Source of the DNA: an uncultured Alphaproteobacteria bacterium
GTDB lineage: Bacteria; Pseudomonadota; Alphaproteobacteria; Rickettsiales; UBA1997
DNA length: 15,942 nucleotides
Direction: 5' to 3'
Assembly (NCBI GenBank): GCA_903898475.1
Contig: CAIUFU010000136.1
Coordinates: 1-15,942 of the forward strand
Of the stretch, positions 7,300 through 15,655 are shown piece after piece. The position numbers and the translations under genes were made by a program. The notes beneath the pieces are model-generated. The model saw nothing but the letters and a program-made list of their open reading frames with translations. It did no database searches and was not told the DNA's origin. Within the stretch, counting starts at the first letter, position 1; the number at the start of each line of letters is the position of its first letter.

Positions 7300-9021
7300 T
7301 TATCTGAGATTTGGCAAAGATTCTTCTTTGAGATCATCTGTGGATTTGTTTTGGAACCTATCTAGGAGGCTTTCTTGGGGACGATCCGCTACAAATTTTG
7401 TTTGGCTTACCACAGTTTCAAACAACACCTTCTCAAGGTCTTTGGTAATGTCAGGAACGCCTTCTGAAACTACGGTTTGCTTTTGCAGCAAGATGTAATT
7501 GCCGCTTTTATTGATGTCTTTGAGTAGGGTTTCGAGGTTTGCAATATAGGTTTTAACAGCTTCGGTCATTTGCTCTTCAGCAACTTCATGATCAGCAAGG
7601 TAGCGCGCCAGCTTTAGGCTGAAGTCGTTATTGAGATAAACTAAATCAACGACAGCGATTTTTGGCACTTTCCTCATGGTAATTTGGTAGGTGATAGCTG
7701 ACGACAGCACTGAAACCAGTAAGGCAATTGTGGCGGCCATTAGAAATTCTGAGCGTATACCACGGATTTTATCTAAAAATTTTCGAGGGTAATCCTTGTT
7801 AATAGCTGATTCGACGATAATGTAATTGCCCTGATGCTTTTTGGCGCGCGATTCCAAACTTTCTATAAATCGGCGGTTATGCTCTTTTTCCAAAGAAGGC
7901 TCACCAAACAAGATTGGTTCTGAATTGATTAGGCGACAAATCCTGTTATCAACTGGCCCATGAATGATAGCGCTTAAATATTGATCATTTTTCGGAGGTA
8001 ACTTGATAAGCAGCTCTTTGGCACCCTTTAGCCCCGAGTCATTCTTAATTTGTATTAATTTTTCTAATGACTGCTGTGACTGATCCAACAGCACTAACCA
8101 ATCTATATTTCTAAGAATGTTAGTATTTGTTATGACTTGGTGACAATTCTTCTGAGTCCCGATAATGATGTTGCCATAAAGTGGCCTAACGCTCCTTGCA
8201 ACACCCTCTAAAATAGAATAAGCAGCTCCTCCTTGAAATAATTGTGAAGATCCTTCCATCACTATGCTAGTTGGAAATTTTCTATCGCCAGAGTATATAC
8301 TTTCTTCAACAATATTTAAGATTAGCATCTCCAATAATGGCTGAATTTCTTTGTAATAATTCAGGCCAGAAAGTTCAAAAATTGTGAGGGGATTTAGTAG
8401 CTTAATATTGTGTTGGCCTTCAAAGAAGTGACTATAATTTCCGCCAATGGAGAATGGGTTAATGTATGTTGCTAATTTTTTGATTTGGTCATCTGAGTGC
8501 TCAACCATCATATCTCTAACCATTGAGATTGAGCCACTCTTGCCATGGTTTTTTAAGATGTCATGCACCACGTTTGCGATCTGTTTTTCTTGTGCTCTAG
8601 TGACTAATTGCCCACTCTTTTTCTCGCTTTCACACATCTGAGAAACCATCGAGCAAATCACTGAAACTACCCTCCCCTCATACATGGGATTTTTCTTCAT
8701 CTCCCCTTCATCAATAATAGAAAAAGGATTGATACAGAGGCGAGATTGATCTGAGAATTCGATTACCTCTCCACCATGTTTACGCACGAAATCAGCATAA
8801 TTGCGACTGTCATCAAGAATAAAAATTCTGCCATTCATTCTCTGAATTGAGAGAATTAGTTCTTTGATAAAAATTGATCTTTCTGAGCTGGAATCGCCAA
8901 TTACTGCAATGTTGTAGTTTCCTGCCTCATTCTTAAATGGGTTCCAAGTCATTAGACACCCATCGGCGTCATAAAGCTCTAGACCAGAATTGATGGCGCC
9001 ATTTTTGTTAAAAGTTTTCAT
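7300..9021 (-). CDS. Degenerate TraC-like ATPase domain fused to TrbI
   Basis: 573 residues starting with ATGA overlapping the traC stop; no clear ribosome binding site, so probably coupled to traC. Residues 1 to about 375 align without a break to the ATPase half of the adjacent TraC (from about residue 465): NYNIAVIG, IEFSDQSRLCINPFSIIDE, NPMYEGRVVS, IIIGTQ, NIDWLVLL. By hand, about 55 of the first 101 aligned residues are identical. The Walker A box is GDSSSERS (lysine replaced by R48) and the Walker B D-E pair is E256-G257, so ATP hydrolysis is very unlikely. Residues 425-447 form a transmembrane helix. Residues 450-540 match F TrbI, including TYQI, KIAVVDLVYLNNDF and QKQTVVSEGVPDIT. The position between traC and traW is exactly that of trbI in F. 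Probably an inner-membrane accessory partner of TraC. Confidence 0.88.
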   Translation of the reverse strand: MKTFNKNGAINSGLELYDADGCLMTWNPFKNEAGNYNIAVIGDSSSERSIFIKELILSIQRMNGRIFILDDSRNYADFVRKHGGEVIEFSDQSRLCINPFSIIDEGEMKKNPMYEGRVVSVICSMVSQMCESEKKSGQLVTRAQEKQIANVVHDILKNHGKSGSISMVRDMMVEHSDDQIKKLATYINPFSIGGNYSHFFEGQHNIKLLNPLTIFELSGLNYYKEIQPLLEMLILNIVEESIYSGDRKFPTSIVMEGSSQLFQGGAAYSILEGVARSVRPLYGNIIIGTQKNCHQVITNTNILRNIDWLVLLDQSQQSLEKLIQIKNDSGLKGAKELLIKLPPKNDQYLSAIIHGPVDNRICRLINSEPILFGEPSLEKEHNRRFIESLESRAKKHQGNYIIVESAINKDYPRKFLDKIRGIRSEFLMAATIALLVSVLSSAITYQITMRKVPKIAVVDLVYLNNDFSLKLARYLADHEVAEEQMTEAVKTYIANLETLLKDINKSGNYILLQKQTVVSEGVPDITKDLEKVLFETVVSQTKFVADRPQESLLDRFQNKSTDDLKEESLPNLR

Positions 9022-11837
9022 GCACGTTTTACAATTTTTTGGTTATAGAATTTGTCGGCTACTTGGGGGAAATTTTGCTGGAGCTTGAGTTGCATCACTT
9101 TTTCTAGGGCATCTTCGAAGCTCACTGCGGCACCATCACCTTCATCTTGTTGGAGCTTGAGGAGTTTCTGGTAATCAGAAAAATTGAAAAGTTTTGGCTT
9201 TCTGTTGGGAGATTTTTCGTCAGCGATTTGCTCTAGAGCATCGGCAAGGCTATATCCACTTGCGGTTAAATCATTAATTCTAGACCAATCAGAGGCTTTT
9301 GATGAGTAGAGAGCGATGGAATATGGATCGAGGATTAGGCGGCCGATAGCATAACCTGTTTGGCTATAAATTAAGGCTTCAGAATATTGTCCACTAGATG
9401 TTGTCAAACTGGTGATATCTTTCTTGAAGTTATCATCCATGGCAATTCTTTTGCTTTGAGCAAGAGCTTCGACTGATTCTTTCTTTTGTGACAATAGTAC
9501 AATCCAGTCGGTATTTTCAAAGGCGGCGATCGTTGCTGAGGTTTTGTAGTAGTCGTTTACCGACTGAGTTCCAGTAATGAGGTTGCCACCATATTTTCTG
9601 GCGCGCCTAGCAAGACCTTCGATAAAGGCTGAGGAGCCTTCACCGTGTAATAAATCCCAAGCTTCATCAATTATTAGACTGATTGGAGTTTTTCTGTCTC
9701 CGAAATACATGTTTTCCGAGATTATAAACATCAGAAACATCATAACAATCGACTGAAACTCCTTCTTACTCTTGAGTTCAGCCATTTCAAAAACCATGAA
9801 TACATTGGTTAGTTTGATGTTGCTTTGACCGTCGAAGAAACGGCTATAAATGCCATCAACTCCTTTCGGGTCATTTGCTGGCTTTAAAGCAAAAGGACGC
9901 ATGAGAATCGCTAAGTCTTTAGCTCTTTTATCTTCGTGTGCCGCCAAACAGTCTCTGATTGCAGAGATCGAGGCATTTTTGCCATTCTTTTCCCAAGCCT
10001 CTTGAACTGCTGCTTCAATATAGCGGTCTTGCACTTGGCTAATTGATTCACTGTCTTTTTTTACCCCTTCACACATTTGACGAATCATCGATCTAATCAG
10101 CGAAATCACATCTCCGACATATTCGGGATTTTTAGCCATCGCCTCTTCATCAATAATTGAAAATGGATTAAGACAGAGGTTAGATTTATCAGAGAATTCA
10201 ATAAATTCACCGCCTTGTAGCTTAGCCGTATTCATGAAAGAGCGGCCGTCATCAATTACATAAGCCTTGCCACTGCAGCCTAAAATTGAGGTGACAAGCT
10301 CTTGCATAAATACTGATTTACCAGAACCCGATTTTCCAATAACCGCGACGTTGTAGTTGCCTCCGGCGTTTCCAAATGGGTCCCAGAACAGAGGTTGGCC
10401 ACGTCTGCCATAAAGCATCATGCATGGGGAACTCATACCACTCCATTCACCTTGAAGTGGGGCTAAATTAGCTACAGTCCAAGAAACCATGGTTTTGGTG
10501 CGGTTGAGCTTCTCTAGGTCTTCGAATAAGCCATCTGATTGAGTGAATGGCAGAGTCGCTAAAAATGATTGGAGATTCATATATTTATCGCGGACTATAT
10601 CCCAGCCAACACCCTTGTAGATTGATTTTATGGTTTGTTCGGCTTCGTTGATTTTGTCAGATGGAGCAAAAATTACAGCTTGGTAAACGGCTTTTAGGAT
10701 TCTTTGACCAGAGTTAATTTTTTCAGTGACAAAGCGCCATTCTGCGGCAGAAGTCTTCATTTCTGGAATAAACTTTGAGAGCTCTGAACCTTGCAGTCTG
10801 GTGGCGTTAAAGTTTTTGGCTTTAGCTTTGGCTTTTAGAGCGTCTTCATTGTAGGGAAGAGTGACTGAAAAACTGGTGAGAAAGGGATATTCCATGCGGC
10901 GCAGATCTTGGAAATAATCGCCAATTAAATCACGGCATTGCCATTGTGCCCAGCTGTTGGGGAAGTTTCTAACTGAGAAACAGCGGATATGGGTTTTTTT
11001 ATCATTGTTGTCAGCATAAACTGTTAGCTGATCTGCTTCTATTTTTAGGAAATTTTCTGGATCGACAATTTGCTTATTGATTGAGTCAAGTGGGTTGTAG
11101 CTCAGGTTCTGCTTATGGGTTGCTACGTTGAAATTGATGATCTCATCAAGGAAATTTATTAGATGCTCCGGCAGCATTTCAGTTGAGGGAATGCCTGCTG
11201 TTCGAAGAGTAGTTTTAAAGGTTTCTTTGAAGGAGGTAATTTTGGTTAGAAGTTCAACAAAACTTATTTCTTCATTCTTTTTATTTTTATCGCCACCCGC
11301 AATTAATCCAACGGCTTGACCCATTAAGTCACTAGCCTCACCCTTCTTAATCGCCAAAGAAACCGATATTATTAAACGGAAATTCTTCAGCGTGAAGGGG
11401 CTAGAGTTAATAAATATTGTTTGATGATTGGCGGTTTTAAAATGATCAATGCGCTTCTCAGCGAGTTTCTTGTATATACCTCCCTTGATATCACGAGGCC
11501 CTTTCCACGCATCAAATAATGGGCCAACCTTTGGTGAAGCAAAGTTGATGAATTGAATGGTGCAGCCTTCGGGGAGCGCGTCAGAAAACATACCCGACAA
11601 AGTGTCGATGACGTTATCAGTGGCGCCAATTAGTGGCGTAGCCTCAAGCACAAATCCAACGGAATTGTCGTTGATAAATATTTGACGTGAATCATCGAAA
11701 GAGCGGTAAGGCAGCAAATCAGAGATTAAATTGAATTCTGGCTTGGCTGGCGCACCATTCTGTGATAAGGCCTCACCACCCAAGGTTTGGTTGAGAGTTT
11801 GGTTAATTCTGTTCTGAATTTGCTCAAAATTAATCAC
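9018..11837 (-). CDS. traC: TraC, VirB4-like pilus assembly ATPase
   Basis: 939 residues from a GTG at 11837, preceded by GGGGG six bases upstream and overlapping the traV stop by eight bases. Longer in-frame starts up to 11948 would run deep into traV. TraC is the cytoplasmic AAA-type ATPase that powers pilin export at the inner-membrane platform. The N-terminal domain carries LLPYRSFDDSRQIF typical of F-type TraC. Walker A is GKSGSGKS (501-508, bases 10314-10337) and Walker B is ISLIIDEAWDLL with D724 and E725 (bases 9663-9668). They are followed by LARRARKYGGNLITGTQS and ENTDWIVLLSQ. All catalytic residues look intact. The C-terminal tail (about 880-939) is lysine- and glutamine-rich. It is somewhat longer than F TraC (about 875). 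A degraded copy of its C-terminal half follows immediately downstream. Confidence 0.96.
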   Translation of the reverse strand: MINFEQIQNRINQTLNQTLGGEALSQNGAPAKPEFNLISDLLPYRSFDDSRQIFINDNSVGFVLEATPLIGATDNVIDTLSGMFSDALPEGCTIQFINFASPKVGPLFDAWKGPRDIKGGIYKKLAEKRIDHFKTANHQTIFINSSPFTLKNFRLIISVSLAIKKGEASDLMGQAVGLIAGGDKNKKNEEISFVELLTKITSFKETFKTTLRTAGIPSTEMLPEHLINFLDEIINFNVATHKQNLSYNPLDSINKQIVDPENFLKIEADQLTVYADNNDKKTHIRCFSVRNFPNSWAQWQCRDLIGDYFQDLRRMEYPFLTSFSVTLPYNEDALKAKAKAKNFNATRLQGSELSKFIPEMKTSAAEWRFVTEKINSGQRILKAVYQAVIFAPSDKINEAEQTIKSIYKGVGWDIVRDKYMNLQSFLATLPFTQSDGLFEDLEKLNRTKTMVSWTVANLAPLQGEWSGMSSPCMMLYGRRGQPLFWDPFGNAGGNYNVAVIGKSGSGKSVFMQELVTSILGCSGKAYVIDDGRSFMNTAKLQGGEFIEFSDKSNLCLNPFSIIDEEAMAKNPEYVGDVISLIRSMIRQMCEGVKKDSESISQVQDRYIEAAVQEAWEKNGKNASISAIRDCLAAHEDKRAKDLAILMRPFALKPANDPKGVDGIYSRFFDGQSNIKLTNVFMVFEMAELKSKKEFQSIVMMFLMFIISENMYFGDRKTPISLIIDEAWDLLHGEGSSAFIEGLARRARKYGGNLITGTQSVNDYYKTSATIAAFENTDWIVLLSQKKESVEALAQSKRIAMDDNFKKDITSLTTSSGQYSEALIYSQTGYAIGRLILDPYSIALYSSKASDWSRINDLTASGYSLADALEQIADEKSPNRKPKLFNFSDYQKLLKLQQDEGDGAAVSFEDALEKVMQLKLQQNFPQVADKFYNQKIVKRA

Positions 11838-12312
11838 GCTTAACCCCCATGGAAACCCATTTTGGCTCTTCATCAACGACGTAAATGACGCTTTCCGAAT
11901 GTTGATTACCATCAGAATCGATGTGTGGAGCAAACCAGATTTTACCAACTTTCTCTGGGGTCCGGAGTCTGGTTTCTTGGGCCTGAGATCCGACTGATCC
12001 TGTTTGTAGTCTTACCTCAGCATTTCCTTCTCCAGCCTTCTGATTCTTCTCTTGCTTCAACTTTTGAAGATCCTTGAGCTTTGGTGTCACAAGCTTGATT
12101 TCAATCTTTTGCGCTGAATCTACATAATTGAAACTTGGTTTATTGTTTAGTGGGGATTCATTCATATCTGCCTCTTTGATCGAGACACAGCTGCCTTTCC
12201 CGCCTTCTGGAGTTGGACAAGACCAATTACCCTTAACACTTCCCGAACAAGATGAAACAAGAGCTAAAAGACTTACGATAATTGTGAGATTGGTTGCAGA
12301 ATTAAGCTTCAT
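11830..12312 (-). CDS. traV: TraV, outer-membrane core lipoprotein
   Basis: 160 residues. The ATG overlaps the traB stop by one base (TAATG). The N-terminal signal ends in a lipobox LVSSC with C22 as the lipidated cysteine. A conserved cysteine pair follows in NWSCPTPEGGKGSC (C32, C42). The C-terminal block TPEKVGKIWFAPHIDSDG with SVIYVVDEEPKW is the TraV family signature. TraV is the VirB7-like lipoprotein that anchors the TraK-TraB core to the outer membrane. The middle (residues about 60-115) is charged and low-complexity. Length is close to F TraV (about 171). It overlaps traC by eight bases, so translation is probably coupled. Confidence 0.95.
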   Translation of the reverse strand: MKLNSATNLTIIVSLLALVSSCSGSVKGNWSCPTPEGGKGSCVSIKEADMNESPLNNKPSFNYVDSAQKIEIKLVTPKLKDLQKLKQEKNQKAGEGNAEVRLQTGSVGSQAQETRLRTPEKVGKIWFAPHIDSDGNQHSESVIYVVDEEPKWVSMGVKRD

Positions 12313-13565
12313 TATTGGCCCTCGAATTTGTTGTTGAATTTATTTGTCGGCGCCGAAGCTTTTCTGTGGCTTTTGCCGTTGAGGTGGAAGCCTTCAACAA
12401 ATACGACTTCAACATCGATACCGCTTGGTATGCTAACTACTGGCTGATATTGTTCGGCGCGGGTGATAAAATAATTGGCCAAACGATCTCCTGAACTTGC
12501 AACACCCTGCCCTAAGCCTTTCTTGGCTACATCCTCAGTAGTCATGGTGCCCTGGGTTGTGAGACCGTTAGAAAAGTTTAAAGGAGGAGCTACTTTTGCC
12601 GACAAACCTTGTCCCAAGCCGCCTATAAGGCCAGCAAGGAAGGATTTGGTGACGATATCTCCTGCTCTTGATATCACATTGCCTCTAACTCCCGACTTGC
12701 CCTGCCCTGCAACATAACCTTTAACGGCAGTTTCGTAGACGAGATCTTCAGATTTAGAGCAGGTCATGTTGACGAGTTTAACGTAAACTTTCTCACTACT
12801 GAGATCACCGCTAGCGGCTCCAGTAATTAAGCAGCCTTTCAGATCAGTTTCTTGGCTATTGCCATCATAAATTGAAGAAACAGCTGGGCCCTTGATGCGT
12901 AGAAGAACTGGTCTTGGATCTGACTGTGCAGCAGCTCCAACTGAAGCATCAACGCCAGAAATTATTACTGCTTGAGCGTAGGCACCAGCAGGCACATATT
13001 CGCTGCTTTTGAAGAATTCGCCTTGTTCAATAGCGGTTTTTTCTAGATCAAGATTTGTGGTTTGAATGTTCTTTGGCAGCGCCATGGTAGTCACCTCACC
13101 ATTTAAACCGACCATTTGATTGGTACCAAATGTATCTTGCTTGTTGGCCGCTTGGTTTGAGGCTGGCTTTGCAGAGTTGAGCTGACTTTTAAGTGCTTGG
13201 ATTTCTTGACCTTGGGCTTCGATTAGACCGGTTTGGGCCCCTAGACTTTCTTCATATTTTTTTTCTACTTCAGCAAGACGTGACTCCATACCGCCTTTAT
13301 CAGCGGCATATTCCTTTTGGAAGTTACCATAATCATCGAGCTTGGCTTCGGCATCATAGAGCCAACGATCTTCAGCTTTAAGGCCGTGATTTGGGTCTTG
13401 TAGGATGATTTTGTTTTTGCTGTCAGCGATTGTCTTAGCAAGATCACCAGCAGGCTTTTTTGGGCCGGAAGATAAGAAGGCGATGATAATGCCACCCAAG
13501 GCAATCACTGTGATGATTAGGAGCTTCTTCTGCTTTAGTTTGGATTGTTTGTTTTCTTCCATCAT
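12312..13565 (-). CDS. traB: TraB, VirB10-like core complex protein
   Basis: 417 residues. The short basic cytoplasmic tail and one transmembrane helix (about residues 14-32) place the rest in the periplasm. A coiled coil covers about 88-130 (MESRLAEVEKKYEESL...), as in F TraB. The VirB10-like beta-barrel domain spans about 180-395 with YVPAGAYAQAVIISGVDAS, RPVLLRIKGPA, GCLITGAASGDLSSEKVYVK and a terminal QPVVSIPSGIDVEVVFVEG. The SFLAGLIGGLGQGLS stretch (308-322) may correspond to the outer-membrane antenna. Cysteines C245 and C269 may pair. TraB spans both membranes and links the platform to TraK and TraV. The first of two adjacent ATGs is used here (13565); the second at 13562 is equally possible. 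Only one base separates it from the traK stop. Confidence 0.96.
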   Translation of the reverse strand: MMEENKQSKLKQKKLLIITVIALGGIIIAFLSSGPKKPAGDLAKTIADSKNKIILQDPNHGLKAEDRWLYDAEAKLDDYGNFQKEYAADKGGMESRLAEVEKKYEESLGAQTGLIEAQGQEIQALKSQLNSAKPASNQAANKQDTFGTNQMVGLNGEVTTMALPKNIQTTNLDLEKTAIEQGEFFKSSEYVPAGAYAQAVIISGVDASVGAAAQSDPRPVLLRIKGPAVSSIYDGNSQETDLKGCLITGAASGDLSSEKVYVKLVNMTCSKSEDLVYETAVKGYVAGQGKSGVRGNVISRAGDIVTKSFLAGLIGGLGQGLSAKVAPPLNFSNGLTTQGTMTTEDVAKKGLGQGVASSGDRLANYFITRAEQYQPVVSIPSGIDVEVVFVEGFHLNGKSHRKASAPTNKFNNKFEGQ

Positions 13566-13566
13566 G

Positions 13567-14289
13567 TTAGCTCACCACAAAAATTTCAGTCACTTCGTCT
13601 GGCAAAAGTTCTTGTTTTTCAATTTTGATGGCGCGGACGCCGTTTTTGAAAAACATCTTTTCTTCGACTGGAATGACGCGAGAAGTTGAATTTTTTAGTA
13701 GGAAAGTTTCACCGATGAAGTTTTGACCTTTGTAGGTTGAAATACGGCGCATCCCAATATCACCTAGGTCGATGTAGTAGCGCTCCTGCTTGATAACATA
13801 GCCCTCAAGCTTGGTTTTGAGCCTCATGGCTTTAAGCAAAGCGATGATTTGAGTTTGGTAGGAGTTTTTGGTTACTTTGGCAACTTCAGCATCACTGTTA
13901 GCTACAACATTTTCGTTTTTGATGATGATTTGTTCAGATGGGATGGCTTTGGGATAAAGCAGCGCTTTGTAAGTGAAGTTTTGTTCGGTAACGATGAATA
14001 AATTTAGGGGTTTGTTCTCGGTGAAGGCCGTGGTGCGGATGTAGATCTCGCCGAGTTTGTCATCACGGGAAATGGTTAATTCACCTTCATTATTTTGAAT
14101 TGAGCGGATGCGATCACCAGAAACCTTGATGCGGTTGATTTCAGTTTTGGAGATTTCGGCGGTGAATTCTTCTCCGTCTTCAACACTTTTTACTTGGGTA
14201 GCAAGTGCCGACTCTGCAAGTAAGATGGCGCATAGACACAGAAATGTAAGAATGATTAGAAATAACGGGCTAGTTAGCAGTTTTTTCAA
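13567..14289 (-). CDS. traK: TraK, VirB9-like/secretin-related core protein
   Basis: 240 residues from a TTG start at 14289, which has a perfect AAGGAGG at 14295-14301 five bases upstream. A signal peptide ends near ESALA (about residue 30). The TraK pattern is present: a beta-rich domain beginning VEDGEEFTAEISKTEINRIKV, then LTISRDDKLGEIYIRT and NLFIVTEQNFTYKALLYP. The C-terminal domain includes RYYIDLGDIGMRRISTYKGQ and a final KQELLPDEVTEIFVV. TraK is the periplasmic core component that binds TraV and TraB at the outer membrane. Its length matches F TraK (about 242). It overlaps traE by 20 bases. Confidence 0.95.
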   Translation of the reverse strand: MKKLLTSPLFLIILTFLCLCAILLAESALATQVKSVEDGEEFTAEISKTEINRIKVSGDRIRSIQNNEGELTISRDDKLGEIYIRTTAFTENKPLNLFIVTEQNFTYKALLYPKAIPSEQIIIKNENVVANSDAEVAKVTKNSYQTQIIALLKAMRLKTKLEGYVIKQERYYIDLGDIGMRRISTYKGQNFIGETFLLKNSTSRVIPVEEKMFFKNGVRAIKIEKQELLPDEVTEIFVVS

Positions 14290-14860
14290 TTGAGCCTCCT
14301 TCTTTGGTCTTTAAGTTAACTTCATGAAAATCGAGAACTAGTGGTTTGAAGCCTTCGAAGGCGTAGGTGATTGAATAGGTTTTGTCTTCTAAAGAGACCT
14401 CTTCTTTGCCTAGGTAAGTGGAAAGCTTCCCTACAACTAGAACGCCGAGATTGTCTTCAGTTGGAGTGATTGACTGTGGGGTAAAATAAACTGAGATACG
14501 GCGGTTCACTACGTCAGCGGCACGGCTTTGCAAAGAAGTTTTAAGTGCTCCGTAGAATTTAGGATGAGTGACTTTGAGAACTGAATTTATGTTATATTCA
14601 ACGCTGGCCGGTGTCACGGTTAACATCAAATTTACTACATCGCGGGTAAGTGCCTCTAAGTAAGCTGGCGACATTTTACCGTTGGAAATTGAAGCTTCTT
14701 GGTTGAGAGAGTTTGGGATTAGAATTGTTTGTTTGTCACCGAACATTACGGCTGCCGATAGACCCAAATTGGCGAATAACAAAATGCCACAAGCAACAAC
14801 CGCTAGGTTGCGCTGCTTGAGGATTTTTTGTGTTTCTAAGATTAAATGATCTGAATGCAT
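14270..14860 (-). CDS. traE: TraE, VirB8-like inner-membrane protein
   Basis: 196 residues. A cytoplasmic N-terminal helix (LILETQKILKQRN) leads to one transmembrane segment (about 19-40, VVACGILLFANLGLSAAVMF), and the rest is periplasmic. Family features: SPAYLEALTRDVVNLMLTVT, a conserved VLKVTHPKFYGALKTSL, and ITPTEDNLGVLVVGKLSTYLG. TraE is the VirB8-like scaffold of the inner-membrane complex. Length is close to F TraE (about 188). No ribosome binding site is evident before the ATG at 14860, which lies ten bases after the preceding stop, so translation may depend on the upstream gene. Confidence 0.96.
   Translation of the reverse strand: MHSDHLILETQKILKQRNLAVVACGILLFANLGLSAAVMFGDKQTILIPNSLNQEASISNGKMSPAYLEALTRDVVNLMLTVTPASVEYNINSVLKVTHPKFYGALKTSLQSRAADVVNRRISVYFTPQSITPTEDNLGVLVVGKLSTYLGKEEVSLEDKTYSITYAFEGFKPLVLDFHEVNLKTKEGGSIEKTAN
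14295..14301 (-). promoter_or_regulatory. Ribosome binding site supporting the TTG start of traK
   Basis: AAGGAGG five bases upstream of TTG at 14289, inside the 3' end of traE. It is the strongest initiation signal seen in the window and justifies a TTG start followed by a normal signal peptide (MKKLL...). Confidence 0.8.
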
Positions 14861-14870
14861 AATAAGTAAA

Positions 14871-15356
14871 TTATTGGGTTTGCGTGGCGGTATCGCTTGT
14901 GTGAGAAGCGAGTATTCTTATTTTCTCAGCGAGGTCATTTTGGTTCTGTGCTTTGGCATAGTTTATGAGAACGCTTTTGTCGGCACCCTTTTCTAGTAGA
15001 GTAATGAGGTCATTTTCACGATTGAGATCGATTGAGAGTTTTGCTGCGAAGGTTTTGGTTGGAATCGAGTCAGAAGCGGAAAAGGCGGGAAAGATTTTGT
15101 CTAGGAAGGTGTTTTCTTCTAAAAAAGAGGCCACAACCAAAACGTAGATTAAATCAGCACCCTTACCGATTGAAGAATCAAAGGCCGCTTCATCTTTACT
15201 AAAAATAGCTGAAGCTGCCTGGCAATTATAGTTTAAGGCGTCACAGCTACGACTATTAGAGCTTAAGCCCACGCTTTTAACCTGAGACAAGCCTACAACA
15301 AGGATTGCAGAGGCAAGAATCAGGGATAAAACTGGTAATTTCTTCGTCAAAATCAT
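14871..15356 (-). CDS. Small exported protein with two-fold ankyrin-like repeat, unrecognised
   Basis: 161 residues. The ATG overlaps the traL stop (ATGA), so the gene is built into the operon. Residues 1-22 are basic then hydrophobic: a signal peptide or an anchor. Two cysteines (C38, C45) follow. The rest shows a two-fold repeat: KGAD (65-68), A76, N82, KI (87-88), matched by KGAD (123-126), A134, N140, KI (145-146). All spacings are identical and the units are 58 residues apart. The segment around LNRENDLITLLEKGADKSVL resembles a worn ankyrin repeat. F has no gene between traL and traE. I do not recognise the family. It may be a periplasmic or inner-membrane accessory of the platform, or a cargo-type addition. 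Confidence 0.85.
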   Translation of the reverse strand: MILTKKLPVLSLILASAILVVGLSQVKSVGLSSNSRSCDALNYNCQAASAIFSKDEAAFDSSIGKGADLIYVLVVASFLEENTFLDKIFPAFSASDSIPTKTFAAKLSIDLNRENDLITLLEKGADKSVLINYAKAQNQNDLAEKIRILASHTSDTATQTQ

Positions 15357-15643
15357 GCGATGTAGTTTTTAATTGAAGAATCTGGCGTCGCTTTAAGTCC
15401 CAAGATGTCTCGTGGATAGTGCCAATAGATTAGCCTTTTGAGCAGCCCCTGCCCGCCCGAACCTTTGATCTTCTTCCATGATTTGAAGGAGATAACGGCA
15501 AGGATTGGGCCGAATATTCCAATGCCCATGATAGTTCCAAGGAAGATTGGGATCATGGCAGACATTGCCTCATCGATCGACCACAACAAAAATCTTGGTG
15601 CGTCGTCTAAGTGTTTGGGGATGTAAAACTTTTCTAAGTTCAT
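15353..15643 (-). CDS. traL: TraL, pilus assembly inner-membrane protein
   Basis: 96 residues, the VirB3-like small membrane protein of the F system. The diagnostic N terminus YIPKHLDDAPRFLLWSIDEA is present, followed by two closely spaced hydrophobic segments (about 27-52) and a basic C-terminal half with GGQGLLKRLIYWHYP. TraL probably works next to TraC at the base of the pilus. Length is close to F TraL (about 91). The ATG lies 12 bases after the traA stop without an obvious ribosome binding site, so coupling to the highly expressed pilin gene is possible. Confidence 0.97.
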   Translation of the reverse strand: MNLEKFYIPKHLDDAPRFLLWSIDEAMSAMIPIFLGTIMGIGIFGPILAVISFKSWKKIKGSGGQGLLKRLIYWHYPRDILGLKATPDSSIKNYIA

Positions 15644-15655
15644 GAGAGGCCAAGC

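Noticed and set aside
7300..9021. Reading the TraC-like gene as a decaying pseudogene or assembly duplicate
   Set aside because: The frame is intact, conserved blocks persist, it ends in a well-preserved TrbI domain, and divergence from traC is far too high for an assembly artefact.
11838..11948. N-terminal extension of traC to 11948
   Set aside because: It overlaps the conserved end of traV. The GTG at 11837 has a well-spaced G-rich ribosome binding site and gives a plausible cytoplasmic N terminus.
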